Positions 7,670 through 16,869 of a DNA stretch of 37,230 nucleotides are shown here, one piece after another. The stretch's first letter is position 1, and each line of letters opens with the position of its first letter. The position numbers were made by a program, and so were the translations under genes. The notes below the pieces were generated by a model, which was not told the origin of the DNA, ran no database searches, and worked only from the letters and a program-made list of their open reading frames with translations. The stretch is from DATGUA01 sp035301545 (GTDB lineage: Bacteria > Bacillota > Clostridia > Tissierellales > Tissierellaceae): assembly GCA_035301545.1 (NCBI GenBank), contig DATGUA010000002.1, forward strand, positions 1-37,230, read 5' to 3'.

Positions 7670-9851
7670 ATCTAAGATTATTTTTAGCTATTACAAGGTG
7701 AATGTCTTGGTAGGTAATACTTTCTGGTAAAGACTCTTTAATAGGTTTTAATTTCTCTAAACCTAATTTATTAATAGAATTTAATATTTGACTCTCTATA
7801 TTAGGATTATCTATAAATTTATTCCAATTAACTTCTTTTCCTTGTTCTTCACACTTTGACAAATGATTGATTATAGTATTAGTTGTAAATTCTCTTTCAA
7901 CTGCTATTTCTTCTAAAGATAAATCGTTGAGATAATAATTATAAGTAATTTCATATCTATTTGTTAAATTCTCTTTTAAAGACTTATTCATCTTTTGGTT
8001 GCTTATAAGATCAATAGGCTCTATTTCATTTTCATTACAATAATCTTTTACTAATTCAATAAAAGATTCACCATATGATTCGTACTTTTTTAATCCTACC
8101 CCTTTAATAGTAAGTAATGATTTTTTATCCTGTGGAAAATAGGAGGCTATTTCTTTTAATGTAGAATCATGAAATATCATAAAAGGAGCTAGGTTTTTAT
8201 CTTGAGATATATTATATCTTAATTCTCTTAGTTTTAGGAATAGATCTTCGTCAAAACTATCTGGAAGTTCATCAGTCGTTTTACTTTGAATTTTAGTACT
8301 TTTTTGTTTTTCTACTAAATCTTTCTTATGATTAACTTTTACCTCTCCTTTTAATACTTCACCAGCCTTAGCTGATAATTTTAATACAGGAAATCTATCA
8401 GCTGTTATATGAATATAGCCCTTTGATATTAAAGCCATAATCATTTCTTTAATAGAATCAGTGTCTGAATCTCCCATAATATTATAGGTGGAAATTTTAT
8501 CTAATCCAAAATCTAAGATCCTTTTATTTTTTGATCCTTTTAAGACTTGGGTTATTACAGTTATACCATATCGTTCTCCTACTCTATATATACATGATAA
8601 TATTTTCTGAGATTCAATAGTAATATCTACCATTTCCGAATTATCTAAACAATTTCCACAATTATTACATTTATCATAATTAGGTGTTTCGTCAAAATAT
8701 TTTAATATGTCCTTTCTTAAACAATTATGAGTATGACAATAATCGATAAGATATTGTAAATTTTTATATAATATAGTTTCTCTTTTATCTGAGACTGAAT
8801 TATTTTGTATTAGAAGTTTTTGTTTAACTATGTCGGAAGGAGAATATAATAATATACAATGACTAACTTCACCATCACGACCTGCTCTCCCTGCTTCTTG
8901 ATAATAAGCTTCCATATTTTGAGGCATATTGTAATGAATAACAAATCGTATATCAGGTTTATCAATACCCATACCAAATGCATTAGTTGCTACTATTATT
9001 TGAACTTTATCAAATATAAAAGCATCTTGATTCTTTTGTCGGGTATTAGAATCCATACCTCCATGATATCCTAAGGCTTTAAATCCATGATCATTAAGTT
9101 TATCTGTAAGAGATTCTACAGATTTTCTAGTAGCACAATAAATTATCCCAGATTGATCGGGATAATTTTTATTTATAAAATCTATTATATAAGATGATTT
9201 ATCACTAATTTTTGCAACTTCATAGAATAGATTAGATCTATCAAATCCAATAATAGACTCAATAGGGTCAATAAGTCCGATTAAATTTTTAATTTCCTTA
9301 ACTACTTCTTTAGTAGCTGTTGCGGTGTAGGCAGCAACTATAGGTCTATTAGGTATAGAATTAATAAATCTAGGTATTTCTACATAAGATGGTCTAAAAT
9401 CATGGCCCCATTGACTGATACAGTGTGCCTCATCTATAGCTATCATAGAGATGTCTATTTGTCGAATTATATCTATAAATGAAAAAGTATTTAATCTTTC
9501 TGGAGCTAGATACACTAATTTATATTTATACTCTTTAATATCTTGAAATCTTTTGTTTAATTCATTATTATCTAAAGTACTATTTATAAATGTTGCTGCA
9601 ACCCCCATTTCATTTAGAGAGTCTACTTGATCTTTCATTAAAGAGATTAAGGGAGATATTACTATGGTGACACCATCTAATAATATAGCTGGAAGCTGAT
9701 AGCATAAAGATTTACCTCCTCCAGTAGGCATTATACCGATAGCATCTTGATTTTCATTTACTATTCCTTTGATAATTTCTTCTTGTCCTTCTTTAAATTC
9801 ATCATAACCAAAATAAGTCTTTAAAGTATTATAAATAGGAATTTTAATCAC
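7668..9851 (-). CDS. recQ: ATP-dependent DNA helicase RecQ
   Basis: A 727-residue superfamily 2 helicase that unwinds DNA during recombination and fork repair. Walker A is TGGGKS (residues 43-48), motif II is DEAH (140-143) followed by the aromatic-rich CISQWGHDFRPSY loop, motif III is TATAT, and motif VI is QEAGRAGRDG (318-327). RecQ-C zinc ligands are C377, C395, C398 and C401. A winged-helix RQC region, an HRDC domain (about 535-610) and a C-terminal helix-turn-helix follow. The start is GTG on the minus strand, because the RecQ N-terminus (YFGYDEFKEGQ) begins just after it; the ribosome binding site AAGGA is unusually close. It is the last gene of a probable three-gene minus-strand unit. 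Confidence 0.95.
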   Translation of the reverse strand: MIKIPIYNTLKTYFGYDEFKEGQEEIIKGIVNENQDAIGIMPTGGGKSLCYQLPAILLDGVTIVISPLISLMKDQVDSLNEMGVAATFINSTLDNNELNKRFQDIKEYKYKLVYLAPERLNTFSFIDIIRQIDISMIAIDEAHCISQWGHDFRPSYVEIPRFINSIPNRPIVAAYTATATKEVVKEIKNLIGLIDPIESIIGFDRSNLFYEVAKISDKSSYIIDFINKNYPDQSGIIYCATRKSVESLTDKLNDHGFKALGYHGGMDSNTRQKNQDAFIFDKVQIIVATNAFGMGIDKPDIRFVIHYNMPQNMEAYYQEAGRAGRDGEVSHCILLYSPSDIVKQKLLIQNNSVSDKRETILYKNLQYLIDYCHTHNCLRKDILKYFDETPNYDKCNNCGNCLDNSEMVDITIESQKILSCIYRVGERYGITVITQVLKGSKNKRILDFGLDKISTYNIMGDSDTDSIKEMIMALISKGYIHITADRFPVLKLSAKAGEVLKGEVKVNHKKDLVEKQKSTKIQSKTTDELPDSFDEDLFLKLRELRYNISQDKNLAPFMIFHDSTLKEIASYFPQDKKSLLTIKGVGLKKYESYGESFIELVKDYCNENEIEPIDLISNQKMNKSLKENLTNRYEITYNYYLNDLSLEEIAVEREFTTNTIINHLSKCEEQGKEVNWNKFIDNPNIESQILNSINKLGLEKLKPIKESLPESITYQDIHLVIAKNNLR

Positions 9852-9895
9852 ATCCTTACATTTATTATATAGGATGTATTGATAAATTTCATGTT

Positions 9896-10225
9896 TTATT
9901 CTATAATATACGGTCTTAAACCTTTTTTCACACTATAAGCAAAATCTTCACTAGCTCCCCAATCGAAATTAAAAATAAAACCTTTAGAACTTCCTGTAGA
10001 AATTACTCTTACATCTGTATCCCCTTTAATATTATCTATAATAACTACTAATGCAGCTCTATTTTCTGCTCGAATATAATACTTTTCAAATATTAAAGTT
10101 CCTATTGATCTATTATTTTCTAAATTTATAAACTCTTCATGTACTAAATCTGCATTTTGGTATGATTTAACTAATTCAAATGCTTCTTTTGGATTAATAT
10201 TAACTTTAAAATTATATTTACTCAT
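9896..10225 (-). CDS. Small DUF6054-like protein
   Basis: A 109-residue cytoplasmic protein without membrane segments or cysteines. It has a YNFKVNINPKEAFELVK start, a central NRSIGTLIFEKYYIR strand pair and a GSSKGFIFNFDWGA segment near residue 85. From memory this resembles clostridial proteins annotated DUF6054; no function is known. The ATG follows AAGGAGAG. It lies 26 bp downstream of the YhhN-like gene and 44 bp upstream of recQ on the same strand, which suggests co-transcription. The alpha/beta look recalls small lipid- or ligand-binding folds, but that is speculation. Confidence 0.65.
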   Translation of the reverse strand: MSKYNFKVNINPKEAFELVKSYQNADLVHEEFINLENNRSIGTLIFEKYYIRAENRAALVVIIDNIKGDTDVRVISTGSSKGFIFNFDWGASEDFAYSVKKGLRPYIIE

Positions 10226-10251
10226 ATTATCTCTCCTTAATCCTTCTATAT

Positions 10252-10932
10252 TTAATTACCACTTAAGGCTAATAATAGTTGAGAAGGTAAATAAAATAAC
10301 CACATAGCAATAGATGCTATATCACTTGTTTTACCTATAGTATTATATATAGCCACATTAATATCACATAAAACAAAAAGAATCATTCCTAACAATATCA
10401 TTTCTTTATTAGGACTTGGGAATAGTTCGTATCTATACTGGTAAATTGCTTCTTTAAGACTTATAAACAAGCAACTACTATAAAACAAGCCTATAGGAAG
10501 TATTAAATCTATCTTTTTAATAGAATTATAGATATAGCCGTAAACTATAAATATGATTAAAAGGCTAAAGATGATGTATAATATGTTTTTTCTAATGTTT
10601 TGTTTATTATATCTTAATATATATAATATTTGAACAATACAAAAAGAGCCGATAGCTACTGGAAAAAAGTTATTATAAATTAAAAATAAATAATCGGCAA
10701 TTAATGTAAAGAAGAGTCCCGTAATTAATAATTTACTATTAAGTTTATACTTCCTCGATTTATGATTTACTATAGCAAGTAAGAAACATAAAAATATACT
10801 TATAAATTTCATGATATTTGATGAAAGAAAGAGTTTCTTTTCAGAGATATCTGTATATAAAAATGTTATATATAATATAGCAATTAATACTATTAAAATA
10901 TTTTTAAAAAAATTTCTAAATGATTTAATCAA
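10252..10932 (-). CDS. YhhN/TMEM86-like membrane protein
   Basis: A 226-residue protein with seven or eight hydrophobic helices. The segment TLIADYLFLIYNNFFPVAIG (about 76-95), followed by QILYILRYNK, and the later LGMILFVLCDINVAIYN match the conserved Asp-containing helices of the YhhN/TMEM86 family. Animal members are lysoplasmalogenases; plasmalogens do occur in anaerobic Clostridia, so a lipid role is possible but unproven. The start is TTG on the minus strand with a weak GGTG site. It is divergent from the flippase gene and first of a minus-strand unit with the DUF6054-like gene and recQ. Confidence 0.6.
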   Translation of the reverse strand: MIKSFRNFFKNILIVLIAILYITFLYTDISEKKLFLSSNIMKFISIFLCFLLAIVNHKSRKYKLNSKLLITGLFFTLIADYLFLIYNNFFPVAIGSFCIVQILYILRYNKQNIRKNILYIIFSLLIIFIVYGYIYNSIKKIDLILPIGLFYSSCLFISLKEAIYQYRYELFPSPNKEMILLGMILFVLCDINVAIYNTIGKTSDIASIAMWLFYLPSQLLLALSGN

Positions 10933-11048
10933 ATTTTCACCATCTCTTACTAATATTATTAGATTTTTAATAATTCATTTATAATCTCATTTATATAATT
11001 TACCTCACATATGAATAGATTATACTATATAGGTTTAGAGGTGGTTAT

Positions 11049-12596
11049 TTGGTTAGAACAAGATTTATTTATGATTCTATTATAATGATTTTAGTAAATA
11101 TTTTTGTACGGATAATAGATTTTGCCTATGAGGTTGTTTTATCAAAATTTCTAGGTCCAGAAGGAATAGGTCTATTTCAGATATCGACAACTACTCTTAT
11201 GGTTTTTCTGTCTATTACTACTTCTGGTATTCCTATGTCTGTTACTAAGCTAGTAGCAGAGGAAAATGCAAAAAGAAATCATAAAAATGTAGAAACAATA
11301 TATAGTACTACTATTCTTTTAAATTTGTGTATTTCTATACTTCTTAGTATAGTAATAGTATTATTTTCAGATTTTATTGCTATTAATATATTTAAAAATA
11401 AAGAAATGATTTATGGAGTATATCTCTTAGTTCCTGCATTAATAATAATGTCTATAACTCGTGTATTAGAGTCATTCTTTTATGGAATGAAAAATATGAT
11501 TATCCCTAGTATTGCTGAAATAATTGAATCTACAGCTAGACTTATAATTATTACAACTATATTTTATTACTTTTCTAATACTAATCCTATATATGGAGCG
11601 ATGATAGCTATATTAGGAATTAGTATAGGAGAATTATGTGATTTAATATGGTCCTTATTATCAAAAAATAAAACTCGAATAAGTAGATCTAAAGAAAATA
11701 TATTTAGTGGTTTTAGCATAAGGTTTGCAGCTAAGATTTTATTTATGTCTTTACCATTAATGGCATCTGGTTTCTTTAGTATCATATTAAAATTTATAAA
11801 TACTATAATGATTCCATCAAGACTTATGATTGCAGGATATACTAATAAATCAGCAATGGAAGTATTCGGAAGAATTACAGGGATGGCAATGCCTTTAATA
11901 CATTTACCATTTATGGTAACCTCGGCAGTAGTGATTAATCTAATAACTAGTTTATCTAGAGATATGGTATTAAAAAATTTTAATAAAATAAAAAGCGATA
12001 TTCAACTTACTATTAAAGTGACATTATTGATTTCTTTACCTTTAATGAGCTTACTTATTGTTTTTTCTAAAACATTATCTATATTTTTATATAATGACCC
12101 TCAAGTCGGAGAATATATTAGAATTCTAGGATATGGAACTGTATTATCAGCATTACAATATACTCTTTCAGGTATACTGTTTGGGATAGGAAAAGAGGTA
12201 GACGCTACTAGAAATAGATTGCTTGGTTTAATTTTAAGAGTGATACTTATATATTTTTTAGTAGGAGATCCAAAGCTTCATATATATGGATTTTTTATAG
12301 CCTTTTATATGTCTAATATCCTTATCCTCATATTAGATATTATAAGTTTAAAGAGATCTGTAGATGTAAAATTTAATTGTTTTGACATCTTAGGTAAGCC
12401 ATTAATAGGATCTATATTTATGATAGGATATATACAGTTATCGACTTATGATATAAAGAACTTACCTAATATAAGTATATTTAACTTTATATTTATATTA
12501 GGAATAGCTTTTCTATCATATCTACTTATTTTAATTATTACTAAAGCAATACCAAATGATATTATAGGGAGAATAACTAAAAATATTGTAGATTAA
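11049..12596 (+). CDS. spoVB: SpoVB-like polysaccharide/lipid flippase (MOP superfamily)
   Basis: A 515-residue integral membrane protein with about 14 hydrophobic segments. The N-terminus (IIDFAYEVVLSKFLGPEGIGLFQ) and the TTSGIPMSVTKLVAEE segment are characteristic of the SpoVB/MurJ branch of the MATE-like oligosaccharide flippases. SpoVB proteins act in cell wall or spore cortex precursor export; a vegetative lipid-linked flippase is an alternative. The start is TTG with GAGGTG (11038-11043) 5 nt upstream, and no ATG fits the family N-terminus. A TATACT at 11021-11026 may be its -10 box. No terminator is obvious downstream; the next gene is 211 bp away. Confidence 0.8.
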   Translation: MVRTRFIYDSIIMILVNIFVRIIDFAYEVVLSKFLGPEGIGLFQISTTTLMVFLSITTSGIPMSVTKLVAEENAKRNHKNVETIYSTTILLNLCISILLSIVIVLFSDFIAINIFKNKEMIYGVYLLVPALIIMSITRVLESFFYGMKNMIIPSIAEIIESTARLIIITTIFYYFSNTNPIYGAMIAILGISIGELCDLIWSLLSKNKTRISRSKENIFSGFSIRFAAKILFMSLPLMASGFFSIILKFINTIMIPSRLMIAGYTNKSAMEVFGRITGMAMPLIHLPFMVTSAVVINLITSLSRDMVLKNFNKIKSDIQLTIKVTLLISLPLMSLLIVFSKTLSIFLYNDPQVGEYIRILGYGTVLSALQYTLSGILFGIGKEVDATRNRLLGLILRVILIYFLVGDPKLHIYGFFIAFYMSNILILILDIISLKRSVDVKFNCFDILGKPLIGSIFMIGYIQLSTYDIKNLPNISIFNFIFILGIAFLSYLLILIITKAIPNDIIGRITKNIVD

Positions 12597-12675
12597 ATTT
12601 TACCATATTTTATCTTAATAGATGAGGTGTGTTATTGTTTTTAGATATGAATTAGTCTTATTTATTATAAATCTA

Positions 12676-12684
12676 TGATATAAT
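12676..12684 (+). promoter_or_regulatory. Extended -10 promoter before the histidine phosphatase gene
   Basis: TGATATAAT is an extended -10 element (TGn plus a perfect TATAAT). The -35 region is poor. It lies in the 211-bp gap 12597-12807, where I see no gene or terminator. Confidence 0.5.
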
Positions 12685-12807
12685 TAAATAGAAATTAATG
12701 AGCAATATAAGCAATTGTTAATACATTGATATATAAAACATATAGAGAATATAAAATGAATATTTAAATAAATTTTATAGAAAAATATTATTGGAGGAAG
12801 TTATAAT

Positions 12808-13410
12808 TTGAATCTATATATAATTAGGCATGGACAAACAGAGTGGAATGTACAAAAAAGATTACAAGGATGGAAAAATTCTAATTTAACAAAACAAGGA
12901 ATGAAAAATACTGAAAACCTATCCTATAGACTAAAAGATATTGAATTTGATTATATCTATTCTAGCCCCCAAGAAAGAGCTATAGATACAGCAAATATAA
13001 TTAAAAGGGATAAAGATATAGATATAAATATATTAGATGGATTAAAAGAGATTGGTTTTGGAACTTGGGAAGGAATGGATATAGATACTATTAATTCTAA
13101 ATTTGGAGATAAGTTTGAAACATATCTAAATAGACCTCATTTATATGAGCCTATAGATGGAGAATCTTTTGAAGATATATTTAAAAGAGTAAGAAAATCT
13201 CTTACAGATATAATAAATAATGGCGGAGATAATGTATTTATAGTATCCCATGGTGTTACAATTAAGGTTTTGACTGCTATTATAAAAGATATTCCTTTAA
13301 AAGAATTGTATAATATTCCTATATATGAAGGTACTGCATTAAATATATGTAGAGTAAAGGAAAAGGAAATAAAATTTATAGTAGAAGGAGATACTTCACA
13401 TATGGACTAA
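12808..13410 (+). CDS. Histidine phosphatase family protein (phosphoglycerate mutase-like)
   Basis: A 200-residue cytoplasmic phosphatase of the branch 1 histidine phosphatase superfamily. The phosphate-accepting RHG is at residues 7-9 (in IIRHGQTEWN), the second catalytic histidine is H148 in VSHGVT, and the acid residue is in ETxGF-like GLKEIGFGTWEG. These features fit GpmB/CobC-type phosphatases rather than glycolytic mutase, which is longer. The substrate is unknown. CobC (alpha-ribazole phosphatase) is conceivable because cobO is 2 kb downstream, but no other corrinoid gene is here. The start is TTG after GGAGG. It probably heads a unit with mpg, the transporter and cobO. Confidence 0.85.
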   Translation: MNLYIIRHGQTEWNVQKRLQGWKNSNLTKQGMKNTENLSYRLKDIEFDYIYSSPQERAIDTANIIKRDKDIDINILDGLKEIGFGTWEGMDIDTINSKFGDKFETYLNRPHLYEPIDGESFEDIFKRVRKSLTDIINNGGDNVFIVSHGVTIKVLTAIIKDIPLKELYNIPIYEGTALNICRVKEKEIKFIVEGDTSHMD

Positions 13411-13441
13411 TTATTAAAAAATTAAACAGGGTAGATAGGAT

Positions 13442-14065
13442 GTGAATCTAGACATGAGATTAGGAAGAGAATTTTTTATTAGGAATACAGAAATAGTAGC
13501 TCGAGAATTATTAGGAAAGATCCTAGTATATAAAACTGATGATGTAATATATAAAGGGCGGATAGTAGAAACAGAAGCCTATATAAATGATAATGATGAT
13601 GCAGCACATTTTAGTGGAGGTTTAACTGATAGGACTAGGGTGGTATCAGAAGAAGGTGGACATATTTATATGTTTACTATATATGGAATGTATGAATGTT
13701 TTAATATTATAGCAGAAGAAAAGAATATTCATGGGGGAGTTTTAATACGAGGTATAGAACCTATAAAAGGTATAGAAAGTATGTATAAAAATAGATATAA
13801 AAAGACTTATGATAATCCTAGAAAAAGAGAATTGATCAATTTGACTAATGGTCCGGCAAAGTTTGTAATGGCTTATGGGATTAATAAAAAGGATTTCTAT
13901 GGATTAGACTTAGTTACAGACCCTAGTATATGGGTAGAAGATAGCCCTAAATTGGCAAAAGAGGATATAGTTGAGACTACAAGAGTAAATATAGATTATG
14001 CTGAAAGCAAGGATTGGTTATTAAGATTTTATATAAAGGATAATCCATATGTATCGAGAAAATAA
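13442..14065 (+). CDS. mpg: DNA-3-methyladenine glycosylase (AAG/Mpg family)
   Basis: A 207-residue base excision repair enzyme that removes alkylated and deaminated purines. RIVETEAYINDNDDAAHFSGG is split around residues 40-60 and contains the catalytic glutamate of the ETEAY motif. YMFTIYGMYECFNI, NGPAKF and the DNA-contacting GGVLIRGIEP follow in the order seen in family members. The length is normal. Start GTG 13442 has a modest AGGG 10 nt upstream; ATG 13454 is an alternative without a good site. It lies 31 bp after the phosphatase gene and shares its orientation. Confidence 0.93.
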   Translation: MNLDMRLGREFFIRNTEIVARELLGKILVYKTDDVIYKGRIVETEAYINDNDDAAHFSGGLTDRTRVVSEEGGHIYMFTIYGMYECFNIIAEEKNIHGGVLIRGIEPIKGIESMYKNRYKKTYDNPRKRELINLTNGPAKFVMAYGINKKDFYGLDLVTDPSIWVEDSPKLAKEDIVETTRVNIDYAESKDWLLRFYIKDNPYVSRK

Positions 14066-14124
14066 AATTAAAATTTAAATTGGTGGGTAAAGGGTAATAG
14101 AATATTATGTAAAGGAGGGGAACT

Positions 14125-15291
14125 ATGAAGATTAATTGGAATAAAAAATATAATACTATAGCAATATATGCACTTATAATTAGTATTCTAAGTATATTAT
14201 TTTATCTTATAGCATCAGAGGTAAATTTATTTAAAATACAAGTAGGAAAATATATTAGTACTTTACAACCTATTATAATCGGTTTTGTAATGGCTTATAT
14301 ATTTAATTTTATATTAGAGTTCTATGAGGATAATATAATATATAGACTAACAGATAAAAGAAAAAACAAAAAGAGCTATAGAATTATAGCTATTATTCTT
14401 ACTTATGTAACTGTATTTTTATTACTATACTTATTTTTAAATTTTGTTTTACCACAGCTAATATCTTCAATAGTAGGATTAGCAAATGATATACCTCATT
14501 ATGTAACAAATATAAGTAGAGAAATTACTGATATAGTATCACAATTAAATATAGAACAAGAATATTATAATTTTATATTAGAAAAGTGGAATGAGTTTGT
14601 TAATTATATTTTAGAGTTTGCAACAGATTTAATTCCTAAGCTTGGAAATTTTGCAAAGAATATATTATCTAGTATTTGGAATATAGTATTAGGATTAATA
14701 GTTTCTATTTATTTATTAATTGATAAAGAAAAGTTCTTAGCCTTAGGTAGGAAAGTAGTAAATGCTACATTTACAAAAGAGACTGCAGATCGTATAATGA
14801 GATTAATGCGAAGAAGTGATCATATTTTTGGAAGGTTTTTAAGTGGGAAGATATTAGATTCATTTATAGTCGGAATTTTAACTTTTATAATATTAAGTAT
14901 ATTTAAAATGCCTTATACTACTTTAATATCATTTATTATTGGTATAACTAATATTATTCCATTTTTTGGACCATTTATAGGAGCAGTCCCATCATTTTTT
15001 ATAATTGTGTTTGTATCTCCAGTAAAAGCATTATGGTTTTTACTGATAATACTAGTTATCCAACAAATTGATGGAAATATTATAGGTCCAAAGATATTAG
15101 GTGACTCTTTAGGTATATCAGCTTTTTGGATATTATTCTCTTTATTAGTAGCTGGAAAAATATTAGGCTTTGTAGGATTAATAATAGGTGTACCTTTATT
15201 TGTATTAATATATTCTATTATTAAAGATATAGTAGAAAATAAACTAGAGAAAAAGGGGTTACCTAAAGATACAAAAGATTATTATAAATAA
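14125..15291 (+). CDS. AI-2E family transporter
   Basis: A 388-residue membrane protein with about eight helices and a long extracytoplasmic/amphipathic region (about 110-190), the layout of family PF01594. The C-terminal signature is present: PFFGPFIGAVPSFF, then QQIDGNIIGPKILG, then GLIIGVPLF. Family members include the autoinducer-2 exporter TqsA and Na+/H+ antiporters, so the substrate cannot be named. The ATG follows AAAGGAGGGG. It sits 59 bp after mpg and 21 bp before cobO. Confidence 0.88.
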   Translation: MKINWNKKYNTIAIYALIISILSILFYLIASEVNLFKIQVGKYISTLQPIIIGFVMAYIFNFILEFYEDNIIYRLTDKRKNKKSYRIIAIILTYVTVFLLLYLFLNFVLPQLISSIVGLANDIPHYVTNISREITDIVSQLNIEQEYYNFILEKWNEFVNYILEFATDLIPKLGNFAKNILSSIWNIVLGLIVSIYLLIDKEKFLALGRKVVNATFTKETADRIMRLMRRSDHIFGRFLSGKILDSFIVGILTFIILSIFKMPYTTLISFIIGITNIIPFFGPFIGAVPSFFIIVFVSPVKALWFLLIILVIQQIDGNIIGPKILGDSLGISAFWILFSLLVAGKILGFVGLIIGVPLFVLIYSIIKDIVENKLEKKGLPKDTKDYYK

Positions 15292-15312
15292 TAAAGGGGG
15301 AAATATGCTATT

Positions 15313-15828
15313 ATGGAAAAAGGGTATATACATGTTTATACTGGAAATGGGAAAGGAAAAACTACAGCAGCATTAGGTTTATCATTAAGAGCTGTATGTG
15401 CAGGAAAAAAGGTATTCTTTGGTCAATTTATTAAAGGGATGAAATATAGTGAATTAGAATGTGTGAATTTTATACCAGATTTAGTTATAGAGCAATTTGG
15501 TAGAGATTGCTTTATATATAATGAACCAACTGAAGAAGATATAAAATGTGCTAGAGAAGGATTAAATAAATTAAGGGAAATACTTAAACAGGGAGAGTAT
15601 GATCTAGTAGTATTAGATGAGTTAAATATTGCGCTACTTTATGAGCTCTTTGATATAGATGAAGTTATAGAGATTATAAATAATAGAGCATCTCATGTAG
15701 AAGTAATAATAACAGGTAGGTATGCAGCTGATAAAATAATTGAAATAGCAGATCTAGTAACAGAGATGAAAGAAGTAAAACATTATTATACTCAAGGTGT
15801 AGAAGCACGTAGTGGAATAGAAAAATAA
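15313..15828 (+). CDS. cobO: Corrinoid adenosyltransferase, CobO/BtuR type
   Basis: A 171-residue ATP:cob(I)alamin (cob(I)yrinic acid a,c-diamide) adenosyltransferase, which adds the upper 5'-deoxyadenosyl ligand of coenzyme B12. The P-loop is GNGKGKTT (residues 11-18), followed by the FGQFIKG segment and the VLDELNIAL strand (Walker B-like). The C-terminus has HYYTQGVEARSGIE, diagnostic of the CobA/CobO/BtuR family. The length is typical. The ATG follows AAAGGGGG. No other corrinoid gene is near, so a role in salvage of imported corrinoids is plausible. The unit ends at the palindromic terminator 15827-15872. Confidence 0.93.
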   Translation: MEKGYIHVYTGNGKGKTTAALGLSLRAVCAGKKVFFGQFIKGMKYSELECVNFIPDLVIEQFGRDCFIYNEPTEEDIKCAREGLNKLREILKQGEYDLVVLDELNIALLYELFDIDEVIEIINNRASHVEVIITGRYAADKIIEIADLVTEMKEVKHYYTQGVEARSGIEK

Positions 15829-15872
15829 AGAAGTGGAGATTTTATAATTAATTATAAAATCTCCACTTCTTT
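15827..15872. terminator. Bidirectional terminator between cobO and the LysR gene
   Basis: A perfect 46-bp inverted repeat without mismatch (23-bp arms) overlaps the stop codons of both converging genes. The arm ends AAAG and CTTT supply the A/T runs for either direction. Confidence 0.9.
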
Positions 15873-16755
15873 ATTTGAATTGGCAAAAATACTTAAACCA
15901 GTCTATATAATTTTCAGAATTAAGATTATGTTGTAAAAATACAAAATTATATTCCCGTTCTATATTAAAGTCTTCAATATAAAGCTGATTTAATTTTCCG
16001 GACTTTAATTCTTCTACAACAGCATTTTTATATAGAAATGTAATTCCTAAATTCTCTATTATTAAATCTTTAATAGTACTTATACTACCAATTTCATGGA
16101 TTTGTTTAAATCTATTAATAGTAAAATTATTTTCATATAAGATTTGTTCGAATATTTCACGACTACCAGATCCTGTTTCTCTAATTATTAAATTTTCTTT
16201 TGAAATCTCTTTAAAAGAACTCTCTTTATTAGCTAAAGAGTTTAATGGAGAACATATACCTATAAATTCTTCTTTTGAAAATCTAATAGTATTGTACTTA
16301 TCTTTATTAAAATGTCCTTCTAATAATGCAAAATCTATATCTCCATCTTCTAATTTCTGAAGTAAGGTTTTTGTGTTGTTTACTTCCATATTGATATGAA
16401 TATTAGGATAATCCTTAATTAAATTAGTTAATATTTTAGGCATAGTATATTCACCAATAGTTAGAGTAGTACCAAATTTTATATTTGTATTAGAATCTGA
16501 TGAGGAACTAAGTCTTTCTTTTATTTTTTGGGAACTAGACTCTATTCCCGCAACAAATCTATATAATGTTTCACCTTCCTTAGTTAAAGATAAATTTTTC
16601 CCCTTATAATTAAAAAGTTTTACATTATACTCTTTTTCTAAATATTTAATATGTTGAGATACAGCAGGCTGAGTTATGTGAAGTAGTTTTGCTGTGGTAG
16701 TATAGTTTAATACTTTACATAATATGAAAAAAGTTTTTAATCTAAAATCTAACAT
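15871..16755 (-). CDS. LysR family regulator, probable partner of YeiH
   Basis: A 294-residue transcription factor. The N-terminal winged helix (about 1-60) contains NYTTTAKLLHITQPAVSQHI, the canonical LysR helix-turn-helix. The effector domain (about 90-290) follows, with GTTLTIGEYTMP and the RETGSGSRE segment that contacts small anions in the CysB/CbbR-like branch. It is divergent from a YeiH-type exporter, the same arrangement as yeiE-yeiH of enterobacteria, where YeiE responds to sulfite. Regulation of the neighbouring exporter is therefore likely; the ligand is inferred. The minus-strand ATG follows AAGGAG. A palindrome at 16825-16841 is a candidate operator. Confidence 0.88.
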   Translation of the reverse strand: MLDFRLKTFFILCKVLNYTTTAKLLHITQPAVSQHIKYLEKEYNVKLFNYKGKNLSLTKEGETLYRFVAGIESSSQKIKERLSSSSDSNTNIKFGTTLTIGEYTMPKILTNLIKDYPNIHINMEVNNTKTLLQKLEDGDIDFALLEGHFNKDKYNTIRFSKEEFIGICSPLNSLANKESSFKEISKENLIIRETGSGSREIFEQILYENNFTINRFKQIHEIGSISTIKDLIIENLGITFLYKNAVVEELKSGKLNQLYIEDFNIEREYNFVFLQHNLNSENYIDWFKYFCQFK

Positions 16756-16824
16756 AATATTCTCCTTATCTATAAGTATAGTTTATATATATATAATAAA
16801 TGATAATTTGATGTTATACTATAC

Positions 16825-16841
16825 TATTGATAAAATCAATA
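16825..16841. promoter_or_regulatory. Candidate LysR operator
   Basis: The inverted repeat TATTGAT-AAA-ATCAATA has 7-bp perfect arms and contains a T-N11-A core (16827-16839), the hallmark of LysR boxes. It lies in the 114-bp region between the divergent regulator and exporter genes, downstream of overlapping TATACT boxes (16815-16825). Confidence 0.5.
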
Positions 16842-16869
16842 TAGTAAATGAATTAAGGAGGAATTTGAT

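Noticed and set aside
15827..15872. 46-bp perfect palindrome as a possible mobile element end or protein operator
   Set aside because: It lies exactly between converging stop codons and has A/T ends, so a shared terminator explains it.
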